From: Blastococcus sp.
GTDB taxonomy: Bacteria; Actinomycetota; Actinomycetes; Mycobacteriales; Geodermatophilaceae
Length of the DNA: 64,000 bases
Reading direction: 5' to 3'
Assembly (NCBI GenBank): GCA_025465355.1
Contig: JAODNN010000072.1
Location: forward strand, 1 to 64,000
Shown: positions 26,357-34,530 of the stretch, piece by piece
How the letters are laid out: the number at the start of each line of letters is the position of its first letter
Numbering within the stretch: the first letter of the stretch is position 1
The notes under the pieces: model-generated
The model's input: only the letters and a program-made list of their open reading frames with translations
Told to the model about the DNA's origin: nothing
The model's database searches: none
Position numbers and translations under genes: made by a program

Positions 26357-27466
26357 TTGGTGGAAGAGGCGGTTCCCCCCTTCGAGGAGCTGACGAATCT
26401 CGTCGGCAGCAGACGCGTGCATCCACCCGAGCACGGCGACCCGGCGCGGATCGGGCCCTACACCGTGCTCTGTCGGCTCCCCCGCGGCGGACAGGGCGCC
26501 GACGTCTTCGTCGCGCGGACCGATGCCCCGGGGCCGCTGGTCGTCGTCAAATGCCTGCCCGACACGGCCGGTGAACTGACCCGGCGGAGGTTCGCCCGGG
26601 AAGTGGAGAACGCGGCTCGCATCAAGAGCCCCCGAGTCGCCCGCATCGTGGCCCAGGAACTGGACGCGCCGAGCCCGTACTACGTGCAGGAGTACGTCCT
26701 GGGCCTCCCCCTCGACGAGTTCCTCGCCCAGCGGGAACACGGCGGCCTCAACGCCGAGGAGCTGCGCCGCATCGCGATCGGCCTGCTGCGCGCGCTGCGC
26801 GACGCGCACGCCGCGAAGGTCGTGCACCGCGACGTCAAGCCCGGCAACATCATCATCTCGGACAAGGACGTCTACCTCGTCGACTTCGGGATCAGCCGGT
26901 ACATCGGTGCCGAGCGACCCGACGGGACGGTCACCTCGGGCCTGGCCGGTTTCGGGTCCAAGCTCTTCGCCAGCCCGGAGCAGCTGCAGGGACTGCCCCT
27001 CACCGAAGCGAGCGATGTCTACAGCTGGGGCATGGTGATCGCCTACGCGGCGGGCGCCCGGCACCCGGTGGATCCGGACGACGAACTCTCCCCGGCCGAC
27101 TACTGGATGGAGCTTCGAGCGGGGCGCATCGACCTCTCCCCCGTGCCGCACAACCTCCTGGACAGCGTGACCCACGCGCTGCGTTTCGTGCCGGAGCGAC
27201 GTCCGTCCCTCTCCGACCTCGCCCGTGACGTCGAGCAGAGCACCCGCTGGCTGGGCCAGACATCGGAGATCCCGTCGCCCCGGACCGTCATCGGCGACCT
27301 CCGATCGGTCGACTCCGTCCTCGAGGCTGCCCGGTACCACCGGTCCCGGCTGGAGCGGGCGATCGGCGAGACCCGCATCGGCTTCGGCGCCGCGCTCGCG
27401 GGCGCCGTCCTGCTCGGCTCGCTCGTCGGGCTGGTACTCGCGGTCCTGTTCTACGTCGTGTTCTGA
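26357..27466 (+). CDS. serine/threonine protein kinase with C-terminal membrane anchor
   Basis: This 369-aa protein holds a full kinase domain (about 30-290). It has the glycine loop LPRGGQGADVFVA, the lysine in VVVKCLP, the catalytic loop VVHRDVKPGNIII, the DFG motif VDFGISRYIG and the SPEQLQG activation segment. A linker is followed by one membrane segment at the extreme C-terminus (about 345-369), so the kinase faces the cytoplasm on a tail anchor with no extracellular sensor, unlike PknB. It is the first of five tightly spaced genes. The next, a small membrane protein, starts nine bases later behind a GAGGAGG site. The likely role is to phosphorylate partners in the cassette, such as the GTPase. 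Confidence 0.9.
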   Translation: MVEEAVPPFEELTNLVGSRRVHPPEHGDPARIGPYTVLCRLPRGGQGADVFVARTDAPGPLVVVKCLPDTAGELTRRRFAREVENAARIKSPRVARIVAQELDAPSPYYVQEYVLGLPLDEFLAQREHGGLNAEELRRIAIGLLRALRDAHAAKVVHRDVKPGNIIISDKDVYLVDFGISRYIGAERPDGTVTSGLAGFGSKLFASPEQLQGLPLTEASDVYSWGMVIAYAAGARHPVDPDDELSPADYWMELRAGRIDLSPVPHNLLDSVTHALRFVPERRPSLSDLARDVEQSTRWLGQTSEIPSPRTVIGDLRSVDSVLEAARYHRSRLERAIGETRIGFGAALAGAVLLGSLVGLVLAVLFYVVF

Positions 27467-27475
27467 GGAGGCACC

Positions 27476-27613
27476 GTGTCCGGCATGTACCAGCGGGCTC
27501 TGTCGCAGCAGGCGCTGGAGGCGCGGCGGCACCGCTACCTGGGGCGGCAGCGGGTGCTGCTGCTGGTCTTCGCGGTGTCGACCGTCCTGTTCTTCCTGCT
27601 GATGGTGCGCTGA
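27476..27613 (+). CDS. 45-aa single-span membrane protein
   Basis: A GTG at 27476, five bases after GAGGAGG, opens 45 codons ending with TGA at 27613. The protein has a basic N-terminal half (LSQQALEARRHRYLGRQR) and one membrane segment (VLLLVFAVSTVLFFLLMV). It fits exactly between the kinase stop and the GTPase start, one base away, so it is very probably translated. I do not recognise a family. Like the kinase it ends in a membrane segment, so it may hold the complex at the membrane. Confidence 0.72.
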   Translation: MSGMYQRALSQQALEARRHRYLGRQRVLLLVFAVSTVLFFLLMVR

Positions 27614-27614
27614 C

Positions 27615-28793
27615 ATGCCGAACAAGGGCTTCGTCTGTCCCCGCTGCCTCGAGCGCTTCTTCATCGCTTCGTGGCAGAACTCGGCGGGCCAGCGCGTTGC
27701 GCCGCCGGCCCCCCGGCGGAGCGCCTGGCAGCGCTTCACCGAACCGCGCCGCGACCCGAGCCTGCCGGGCCCGGCTCCGTCGACGGAGTTCAGGGCAGCG
27801 ATGGGTGACGCGCGGAGGCTGTCCGCCGTCTGCCCCAGGGGGCACCGCCTGCCGCCGGACTACCTGGAGCGGCCCACCGTCGTCGTCGGCGTGGTCGGCC
27901 TCACCGGCGCCTCGAAGAGCACCTACCTGACGGTGCTGCTCGACCGGCTCTATGCGGGGGCACTCGCGCCGCTGGACATCTCCGTCGAGATGGACGAGGA
28001 GAGCGCCGACAGGTTCGAGATCAACTACCGCCAGCCGCTCCTGGTGGACCGGAGGCAACTGCCGCTGACTCCGCTGCTGCTGGAGGAGGGCCAATCACCG
28101 GAGCCGCTCACGCTGGTCTTTCGTCGGTCGAGCCGAGGCACACCCGAGAAGTCGATGAACGTCGTCTTCTTCGACGCGTCCGGCGAGCAGCTCTACCGAA
28201 AGGAGGACCTGGGCCGGTTCGGGAAGTTCCTGTACGTCGCCAGCTCGGTGATCGTCGTCCTCTCGCCGGGCATGTTCCCGGGTCTGGCGTCGGCGGCCGA
28301 CCCGGGTGAGGCCTCGATCGGACTGGCCCGGCCCACCCAGATGCTGGTGAACCTGGCTGACCTGCTGCGCTCGGCGCGCGGGCTCAAGAAGGACGCCTAT
28401 CTCGCCGACGTCTCCGCGTCGGTGATCCTGAGCAAGGCCGACAAGCTCTGTTCACGGCCGGACTTCCCTGCGGAAGTGCTGCGGGACGCCGAGCTCTCTC
28501 CCGCCCTGCTGGCGCCGCTCTTCGAGGAGGTGCGGGTGAACAGCGGCCGGTTGGTCGACTTCCTCGAGCTCAACGGGGGTAGCAACCTGCTCACCACGTT
28601 GCTCGGACGGTTGCCCGATCCGACCGTGCACGCGGTGTCTGCGACCGGCTCGGAGCCGGAGGGCGGCCGGTATCCGGCGATCACGCCGCGCGGGGTCCTC
28701 GATCCGCTCCTGGTGGTGCTGGCCCGGCACGGATTCCTCCCGCGGGAAGGGCTGGAGCTGGAGCAGGCGCTCGTCGAATGGCCGCAGCCATGA
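27615..28793 (+). CDS. zinc-ribbon P-loop GTPase of conflict-system (double-GTPase-like) type
   Basis: This 392-aa protein starts with a split zinc ribbon (FVCPRCLERF at residues 6-15, VCPRGHRLPPDY near residue 74). A GTPase-like core follows: the P-loop VVGVVGLTGASKSTYLTVLL (about 91-110, with Ser where the last Gly usually is), the DxxG motif VVFFDASGEQLY, and a possible NKxD equivalent, ILSKADKL. These features agree with the GTPase families that sit next to GAP1 proteins in NTP-dependent conflict systems (family recalled from knowledge, not searched). No membrane segment is seen. The next gene overlaps its stop by ATGA, so the two proteins are probably made in step. Confidence 0.75.
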   Translation: MPNKGFVCPRCLERFFIASWQNSAGQRVAPPAPRRSAWQRFTEPRRDPSLPGPAPSTEFRAAMGDARRLSAVCPRGHRLPPDYLERPTVVVGVVGLTGASKSTYLTVLLDRLYAGALAPLDISVEMDEESADRFEINYRQPLLVDRRQLPLTPLLLEEGQSPEPLTLVFRRSSRGTPEKSMNVVFFDASGEQLYRKEDLGRFGKFLYVASSVIVVLSPGMFPGLASAADPGEASIGLARPTQMLVNLADLLRSARGLKKDAYLADVSASVILSKADKLCSRPDFPAEVLRDAELSPALLAPLFEEVRVNSGRLVDFLELNGGSNLLTTLLGRLPDPTVHAVSATGSEPEGGRYPAITPRGVLDPLLVVLARHGFLPREGLELEQALVEWPQP

Positions 28794-30469
28794 CCACCTG
28801 CCCGCAGCTGGTGTACACCTCCGCGAGCCGGACGCTCGAGGGGCCCGGATTCGGCGTCTTCGCCCTGTCGCGGGACTGGCCGCGGGCGATCGGGACGTCG
28901 CGGTCCTCGCTAGGGTCGCTGGTCGGGCAGCCCACGGCCGGCGACGCCGTGGGGCTGTTGCACTGCGCCGACGGGCGGCTCGCGTACCACAAGGTCCCGA
29001 TCGCGGCCGACGACTTCGGCCGCGCGGGGAACTACGTGGTCCAGCTCCTGTGGGACGGCGGCGCACGCCTGGTCGCGCGGGACGTGCTCGCCCTTCACCA
29101 CCGTGGCGGTTTCCTGGAGGAACTGCCTCCCGGTGGCGAGCCGTCGCGGGACGCGCCCGACGTGTCCGTGCCGTCCGGTCGGCGGAGCGCGCCGGCGTTG
29201 TCGGCGGACGAGGTCGACGCTCTGGTACGCGGTCTCGCGTCGGTGCTCGCGTCGGTCAAGGCCGGTGCGGGCGTGGTCGTGCTGCCGGACTGGATGCCGG
29301 CCGGCCGGTCCGTGGCCGAGGTGATGTTCGACGTGCTGCCGCGCGCCCTGGCCTCCGGTGTCTCGGTGCACGTGCGCACGTCGGAGACGATGGGTGACAC
29401 GGCGACCGTGCGCGTGCTGGTCGGGCCCTACCGCGAGCCGGCCGGCGCTGCCCCCGGCGACGAGAACTGCGCCCGGGCACGCGCCCTGCTGGAAGCGGCG
29501 GCGAAGGGCGACCTCTGCCCGGACAGGGTGAAGAGTGTCGGCGAGCTCGACGCCTGGTTGTTCGCCGACACCTGGATGGAGCTCGACCCCGCCTCGCTGA
29601 CCGACTCGCAGGTGACCGCCGTCCTGGTCTCGTCGGGGGCCGGGCGGTGGCTGGGATCGCGGCGGGCGGCGTCCGTGGCCACGGAGCTCGCCGTGCAGGA
29701 CGCCGGCATCGAGAAGGCGTTGCGCGCGGCGATCACCCGGGATCCGGCAGCCCGCAGCGGCGTCCGCGCGGTCGAGTTGGACGCCGTCCTGCGGGCCGTC
29801 TTCGACGCCGGCCGGACGCGGACCACTGACTTCGCCGGTCTGACCCAGGGCGACCTGTGCGCCGGGTTCACCCGGGAGCTGGCGCACGGCCGCCGGCTCG
29901 ACCGGATCGGCTCGGACGCCGCGCTGCTCGTCGAGCAGGCGCTCGGGCTCGGCCACGACGTCCCGCTGGTGGGTCTGAGCGACGATGCCGCCGGCCTGGC
30001 CACCCTCGCCGCGCGGCGGCCGCTGGTGCGCGAAGCGCTGCTGCGGGAGTGGTCATCGGCGTTCGCCTCCGGCGCGTGGACCCACGCGCACGAGGAGCTG
30101 CTCGTCCAGCTGCTGCGCTACGACGCCGACTGGTTCGGCTCCTTGGGCGCCATCACCCCGGAGCCGGCGCTGGCGGCGGCACTGCGCCGGGCAGCGCAGC
30201 CGATGAGCGTCCGCCAGGTGGAGCGGCTCGCGGTGGTCGTCGCGTCCAGCGAGGTGGCCGGACGCGGCTGGGCACTGCGCCACGTGCTGTTCCCCTCTCG
30301 GTTGCCGGCCGAGGAGGTCGCCGACATCATCCGTGCGCACTTCACGCTGCTGGCGCGGGACGACGGATGGCCGCGGCCGCTGGCGCGGGAGACAGCCGCG
30401 CAGCTGCGGACAGCCGCGGAAGGGGCCGGCCCGCCGGACGATGGACCCAAGCGGCGCCGCCGCAGCTGA
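28790..30469 (+). CDS. GAP1-like GTPase-associated protein
   Basis: From the ATG at 28790, which overlaps the GTPase stop, this is 559 aa; an ATG at 28778 adds four residues. The N-terminus (QLVYTSASRTLEGPGFGVFA, LSRDWP) and the GRLAYHKVPIAADDFGRAGN block are the marks of GAP1-type N-terminal domains. LHHRGGFLEELPPGGEPSRD follows. The middle (ALVRGLASVLASVKAGAGVV onward) and the helical C-terminal third fit the GAP1 middle and C-terminal regions. The family is known mainly from comparative genomics as a fixed partner of a GTPase in proposed bacterial immunity loci. No enzymatic motif is visible. It is soluble and probably scaffolds or senses. The family call rests on remembered motifs. Confidence 0.72.
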   Translation: MTTCPQLVYTSASRTLEGPGFGVFALSRDWPRAIGTSRSSLGSLVGQPTAGDAVGLLHCADGRLAYHKVPIAADDFGRAGNYVVQLLWDGGARLVARDVLALHHRGGFLEELPPGGEPSRDAPDVSVPSGRRSAPALSADEVDALVRGLASVLASVKAGAGVVVLPDWMPAGRSVAEVMFDVLPRALASGVSVHVRTSETMGDTATVRVLVGPYREPAGAAPGDENCARARALLEAAAKGDLCPDRVKSVGELDAWLFADTWMELDPASLTDSQVTAVLVSSGAGRWLGSRRAASVATELAVQDAGIEKALRAAITRDPAARSGVRAVELDAVLRAVFDAGRTRTTDFAGLTQGDLCAGFTRELAHGRRLDRIGSDAALLVEQALGLGHDVPLVGLSDDAAGLATLAARRPLVREALLREWSSAFASGAWTHAHEELLVQLLRYDADWFGSLGAITPEPALAAALRRAAQPMSVRQVERLAVVVASSEVAGRGWALRHVLFPSRLPAEEVADIIRAHFTLLARDDGWPRPLARETAAQLRTAAEGAGPPDDGPKRRRRS

Positions 30470-31628
30470 GTCGCACCGGCCGGGCGCAGAGCACACTCCC
30501 CGGATGGCCATCGTGCTGGTGATCGTCGGGACCGCAATCGTGGTGCGGACGTGGATGAGCGTGATCACCGCACTGGTCGTCCCCCGGCGTTCCCGCGACC
30601 GGGTCAGCCGAACGGTCAGCCGTACCGTCGACCACATCTACCGCCTCGCGACGATGCGGACCCGCGCGTATGCCACCCGGGACGGGATACTGGCCACCCA
30701 GGCACCCATGACGATCCTGGTGCAGCTGCTCGTCTGGCTGGCCCTGTTCTATCTCGGCTTCGCCCTGCTGCTCGGGGCCTTCGACCGGCGGGGGCTGGGC
30801 CACGCCCTGGCCCAGGCCGGCTCGTCGCTGTTCACACTCGGGTACGCGGGCCCCAGTGATGCGCCACTCACCGTCGTGGACTACCTCGCCGCCGCCTCGG
30901 GCCTCGTGGTCGTCGCGCTCCAGATCGGCTACCTGCCCACGCTGTACGGCGCCTTCAATCGCCGCGAGACGGAGGTGACCCTGCTGTCCAGCAGGGCGGG
31001 CACGCCGCCCTGGGGGCCGGAGGTCCTGGCGCGCACCCGGTTCGCCTTCGGGCCGGAGGACCAGGGCGCGGTGCTGGACCAGTTCTACCTGCAGTGGGAA
31101 CGGTGGGCCGCCGACGTCTCGGAGAGCCACACGAACTACCCGGTGCTCATCCGCTTCCGCTCCCCGGCGAAGTACTCCTCCTGGCTCGTGGCGCTCGTGG
31201 CCGTCATGGACTCCGCGGCACTCTGGCTGGCGCTGTCACCGACGCGCGCGCCGAGACCGGCGGCCCGCCTGGCGCTGCGCATGGGGTTCACGGCGCTGCG
31301 CTCCATCGCCGAGGCCCTCGGACTGGAGGTCGACCACGACCCGCATCCGGACGCGCCGCTGCAGCTGTCCTACGCGCAGTACCTCGAGGGCATCGAGCGG
31401 ATCGCCTCCACGACCTTCCCGATGGACCGCACCCCCGAGGAGGCGTGGCCCGACTTCCGTGGATGGCGGGTGAATTACGAGGCGGTGGCCTATGCCCTCG
31501 CCGCGCTCCTCGACGCGGTGCCTGCACCGTGGACCGGCCCGCGGCGCACCGGGGACGCAACGATGGCGCCGCTGCGGCCGGCCAACCGCACGCCCACGCC
31601 GTATCAAGGGCCCTCTCGGAGCACCTGA
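30441..31628 (+). CDS. two-pore-helix potassium-channel-like membrane protein
   Basis: From the ATG at 30441 this is 395 aa and overlaps the GAP1 gene by 29 bases; an ATG at 30504 (MAIVLVIVG) is an equal candidate. It has a first membrane segment (AIVLVIVGTAIVVRTWMSVI), a second (MTILVQLLVWLALFYLGFAL), a re-entrant pore-like stretch SSLFTLGYAGP resembling the TVGYG filter, and a third segment (LAAASGLVVVALQIGYLPTL). The C-terminal 230 residues are cytoplasmic and helical. As the last gene of the kinase-GTPase cassette it could be a membrane-permeabilising output. Whether it conducts ions cannot be told from the sequence, and the filter is not canonical. Confidence 0.72.
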   Translation: MDPSGAAAAESHRPGAEHTPRMAIVLVIVGTAIVVRTWMSVITALVVPRRSRDRVSRTVSRTVDHIYRLATMRTRAYATRDGILATQAPMTILVQLLVWLALFYLGFALLLGAFDRRGLGHALAQAGSSLFTLGYAGPSDAPLTVVDYLAAASGLVVVALQIGYLPTLYGAFNRRETEVTLLSSRAGTPPWGPEVLARTRFAFGPEDQGAVLDQFYLQWERWAADVSESHTNYPVLIRFRSPAKYSSWLVALVAVMDSAALWLALSPTRAPRPAARLALRMGFTALRSIAEALGLEVDHDPHPDAPLQLSYAQYLEGIERIASTTFPMDRTPEEAWPDFRGWRVNYEAVAYALAALLDAVPAPWTGPRRTGDATMAPLRPANRTPTPYQGPSRST

Positions 31629-31687
31629 CCGTATGGGCAGATCTGGCGATGGACGCCGGTCGCCGGCCGGGGCAGGTTCGGGAGAAG

Positions 31688-31711
31688 CCCCCCGGGACGA
31701 TTCCCGGGGGG
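31688..31711 (+). terminator. strong hairpin after the kinase-GTPase cassette
   Basis: A perfect 10-bp inverted repeat, CCCCCCGGGA with its complement, has a 4-base loop and lies 60 bases after the channel gene. There is no T-run, so it is either an actinobacterial-style terminator or a transcript-stabilising hairpin. Confidence 0.55.
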
Positions 31712-31776
31712 TGGGGCGCTGCCGCGGCAGCAGCTCCGCCGTCCGACCGAGGCGTCCGGCACTGCGGGAGTTCCCT

Positions 31777-33201
31777 ATGGACGATGCTGAGCAGGCGAGG
31801 CTGCGGCCTCACCCGCTGGACACGCTGCCGATCGGCCCGGTCGATCGACAATCGGCCGGTGAGCCGGATGCGGGCTGGCGGTTCCTCTTCTCCCGGGCCG
31901 CCCAGCAGACCGAGGCCGCATCGGCCGGTGCCGCTGCTCGAGCCCCCGCGGACGGCAGCCGCGCTGCCCGGCTGCGGACCGCGAATGCGCAGCTGGTCGT
32001 TGCGAACGACCGCCTGCGGGCCGCGGTGGCCGACCTCGAGCGGCATCAGTACATCCAGGATGCGCTGACCACCGCCGCCGCATCGGGCGGAGGCGAGTCC
32101 GGGATCGCGGCGGCGCTGCACGCGGTGTCCGGGTTCCCGGTCGCCGTGGAGGACCGATTCGGCAATGCGCTGGCCTGGGCCGGGCCGGGCCGACCGCAGC
32201 GGTACCCCAGCCCGTCCCCCCGACGCCAGGCCGAACTCCTGGCCGAGGCCCGGCGGACGCCGGGGCCGCTGCGGAGCCAGGACCGGCTCATCGCCCTGGC
32301 TCAGCCGTGCGACGAGGTCCTCGGGGTGGTGGCTCTGATCGACCCGGAACGGCGGGCCGATCCGCACCACGTCTTCGCGCTGGAACACGCCGCTGTCGTC
32401 CTGGCGATCGAGCTCGCGCACCAGCGAGACCTGGCCGAGGCCGAACTCCGCCTGCGCGGCGACCTCGTCGCCGACCTGCTCGCCGGTACGGGGACCGAGA
32501 GCGCCCACTCCCGCGCCGCCGCGCTCGGTCACGACCTCCGCGGGCCGCACCAGATCCTGGTCGTCCGGTGGCAGGGCGCGCACGACGCGGACGTCGTCCC
32601 GGCCGTGGAGCGTGCGGCACGGCTGTGCCAGATCGATGCGCTGGTCGCGGTCCGGACCGGCCTGGTGGTGCTGGTGGCGGCCCGACCCGCCGCGTGGGGG
32701 CGGGTGCACCGCTGGAGCGAGCTGCAGCACGCGCTCACCGACCTCCTGCGCGGCACCGAGGGGTGCATCGGCGTGGGCGGGGTGCGCGAGACGCCGTCGG
32801 AACTGCCCCGTTCCTACGCCGAGGCGCTGCACGCGCTGGCCATCGTGGAGAGGTCGCAGGCGCAGGGACTGACCACCTTCGACGAGCTCGGTGTCCTCCG
32901 TCTGCTCTTCACCACCGACGACACCCGAGGCGTGCGGCAGTTCGTCCGGGACTGGCTCGGCGAACTGATCGACTACGACACGGCGAAGAGGACCGAGCTG
33001 GTGACGACGCTGTCGCAGTACTACGACAGCGGCTGCAACTACGACGCCACCGCGACGGCGCTGCACATCCACCGCAGCACGCTGCGCTACCGGCTCAAGC
33101 GCATCCGTGAGTTGACCGGCCACGACCTCGGCGCCGTCGACGGCCGCCTCAACCTGCAGGTCGCGACGCGGGCCTGGCACGTCCTGCAGGGCTCCTCCTG
33201 A
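31777..33201 (+). CDS. CdaR/PucR-like transcriptional regulator with C-terminal HTH
   Basis: This is a 474-aa protein from the ATG at 31777, six bases after CGGGAG. After a disordered leader comes a short coiled stretch (ARLRTANAQLVVANDRLRAA) and a GAF-like domain (about 100-225, VSGFPVAVEDRFGNALAWAG). A GGDEF-like middle is followed by the PucR/CdaR helix-turn-helix (LVTTLSQYYDSGCNYDATAT, ALHIHRSTLRYRLKRIRELT). It lacks the PucR N-terminal domain of the regulator at 10160. Such proteins control carbon or nitrogen compound use. No target is evident; a hairpin separates it from the cassette upstream. Confidence 0.86.
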   Translation: MDDAEQARLRPHPLDTLPIGPVDRQSAGEPDAGWRFLFSRAAQQTEAASAGAAARAPADGSRAARLRTANAQLVVANDRLRAAVADLERHQYIQDALTTAAASGGGESGIAAALHAVSGFPVAVEDRFGNALAWAGPGRPQRYPSPSPRRQAELLAEARRTPGPLRSQDRLIALAQPCDEVLGVVALIDPERRADPHHVFALEHAAVVLAIELAHQRDLAEAELRLRGDLVADLLAGTGTESAHSRAAALGHDLRGPHQILVVRWQGAHDADVVPAVERAARLCQIDALVAVRTGLVVLVAARPAAWGRVHRWSELQHALTDLLRGTEGCIGVGGVRETPSELPRSYAEALHALAIVERSQAQGLTTFDELGVLRLLFTTDDTRGVRQFVRDWLGELIDYDTAKRTELVTTLSQYYDSGCNYDATATALHIHRSTLRYRLKRIRELTGHDLGAVDGRLNLQVATRAWHVLQGSS

Positions 33202-33202
33202 C

Positions 33203-33228
33203 CCCGGGTGTCCAACCCGGACACGGGA
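33203..33228 (+). terminator. imperfect hairpin after the CdaR-like gene
   Basis: GTGTCC (33208-33213) pairs with GGACAC (33219-33224), extended by CCC/GGG across a two-base bulge. It starts just after the stop codon at 33201. A separate 16-bp palindrome, ACCGGCCCGGGCCGGT, follows at 33233-33248. Confidence 0.4.
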
Positions 33229-33304
33229 GTTGACCGGCCCGGGCCGGTGCCGACCCAACCTCTGTGCGGCAAACGTGGTCGTGCGACGGACCCGAGGAGG
33301 AGCC

Positions 33305-33682
33305 GTGAAGTACGACCAGTTCGTCACCGCTGTCGCCGGCCGTGCCGGGGTTCCGCCCGACGAGGCCGAGGCACTGACCCGTGCGTGCCTGCGCGTGCTG
33401 GCCGAGCGCCTCAGTGCCGGCGAGGCCGAGGACCTCAGGGCGCAGCTGCCCAAGGAGCTGAAGGACGAGCTCGTCTCGCCGCAGGACGAGGCGCAGGCCT
33501 TCGGCCCGCGGGAGTTCGCCCGCCGCGTCGCGGAGCAGGCCGGCACCGACGAGATCACCGCACGCGCCGCCGTGGCCGCCGTCCTGTCGACGCTCCGCGA
33601 CGCCGTGACTCCCGGCGAATTCGACGACGTACTCGCGCAGCTGGACAACGACTTCGCCGCGCTGGTGGATGCCGGGAAGTAG
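33305..33682 (+). CDS. DUF2267 domain protein, copy 1
   Basis: A 125-aa protein from the GTG at 33305 with GAGGAGG just upstream. MKYDQFVTAVAGRAGVPPDE, LTRACLRVLAERLSAGEAED and LRAQLPKELKDELVSPQDEA are followed by AVLSTLRDAVTPGEFDDVLA. This is a two-unit helical DUF2267 protein of unknown biochemical function, common in stress-related loci. A paralogue of identical length lies at 53836-54213. It is small, soluble and acidic. Confidence 0.88.
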   Translation: MKYDQFVTAVAGRAGVPPDEAEALTRACLRVLAERLSAGEAEDLRAQLPKELKDELVSPQDEAQAFGPREFARRVAEQAGTDEITARAAVAAVLSTLRDAVTPGEFDDVLAQLDNDFAALVDAGK

Positions 33683-33711
33683 CCGAGGCCCGCGGGGTAC
33701 GGAGGGCCCGG

Positions 33712-34488
33712 CTACCCCGCTGCTCGAAGTGCGCGCAGAGCGCGCGGCACCTCGTCGACGACGATGGCGTCGGTTCCCGCAGCGAATAGACGACGAGCCG
33801 GGCCCGTCCCGGGGCACCAGACCATCAACTCCCGGTCGCTGCGGTGGACCAGCGCCGACACCCGCTCCACCGAATGCGGGTCGAGCCGGCGGGTACGCGG
33901 GTCGCGTGGGAGGGAGCCGACATGGAGAGCTAGCACCTCGACGTCCATGTGCGCGCAGGCGGCCACCGCCATCTCCAGCGGGAACCGGTCCCACGTCAGC
34001 AAGCCGAGCGCGACCTGCGGCGCCTCGTGCCGCAAGCGGACGAGGGCCGCCGGATCGAAGGAGGAGACCACCAGCGGCCTCCGGGCCGCCTCGTCGGCCA
34101 CCACCGGGCAGAGCAGGCCGGCCGTCGTCAGCCGCGGCGGTCGCAAGCAGTCCCCGATCGAGGACTTGAGGTCCACGTTCACCCCGACCTCTGGCGGCAG
34201 CTGCTCGAACAAGGTGCGCAGGCGCAGGGTGCCGCGCCGGTCCACCTCGGCTCCCGAGACGTCGGCCAGCGCCGTGCCGTCGGGATAGGCCGGGTCATGG
34301 ACGACGACCAGCGTGTCGTCGCCGGTCCGGCGCACGTCCGCCTCGACCCATCGGACACCGGCCCGCACCGCGGCCTCGAACGAGCCGAGGGTGTTCTGGC
34401 GGTGCCCGGTCACGACTCCCCGGCCGAGGCCCCGGTGCCCGATCACGGCGGATCTCTCGCCGAACACACCCATGCTCGACGCGATCAT
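33712..34488 (-). CDS. glycerophosphodiester phosphodiesterase
   Basis: This 258-aa cytoplasmic enzyme of the GDPD TIM-barrel family splits glycerophosphodiesters into glycerol 3-phosphate and an alcohol. The conserved VIGHRGLGRG (catalytic His, about residue 18), WVEADVRRTGDDTLVVVHD (metal-binding Glu and Asp, second His) and VNVDLKSS (metal-binding) are all visible. The C-terminal barrel strands include PLVVSSFDPAALVRLRHEAP and DAIVVDEVPRAL. No signal peptide is present, so it is not the secreted type. It lies tail to tail with the DUF2267 gene and downstream of the LuxR gene on the same strand. Confidence 0.9.
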   Translation of the reverse strand: MIASSMGVFGERSAVIGHRGLGRGVVTGHRQNTLGSFEAAVRAGVRWVEADVRRTGDDTLVVVHDPAYPDGTALADVSGAEVDRRGTLRLRTLFEQLPPEVGVNVDLKSSIGDCLRPPRLTTAGLLCPVVADEAARRPLVVSSFDPAALVRLRHEAPQVALGLLTWDRFPLEMAVAACAHMDVEVLALHVGSLPRDPRTRRLDPHSVERVSALVHRSDRELMVWCPGTGPARRLFAAGTDAIVVDEVPRALRALRAAG

Positions 34489-34530
34489 TCCGCTCCTCGT
34501 CCTCCCACCCCGTCAGCCCCTCCCGCCCCG

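Noticed and set aside
25262-27739. 825-codon - strand frame over the LysR and kinase genes
   Set aside because: It is antisense to clear protein families and has no recognisable domain.
33233-33248. 16-bp perfect palindrome ACCGGCCCGGGCCGGT as a possible operator
   Set aside because: It is made only of G/C-rich steps common in this genome and sits next to a terminator-like hairpin. No second copy or target was seen.
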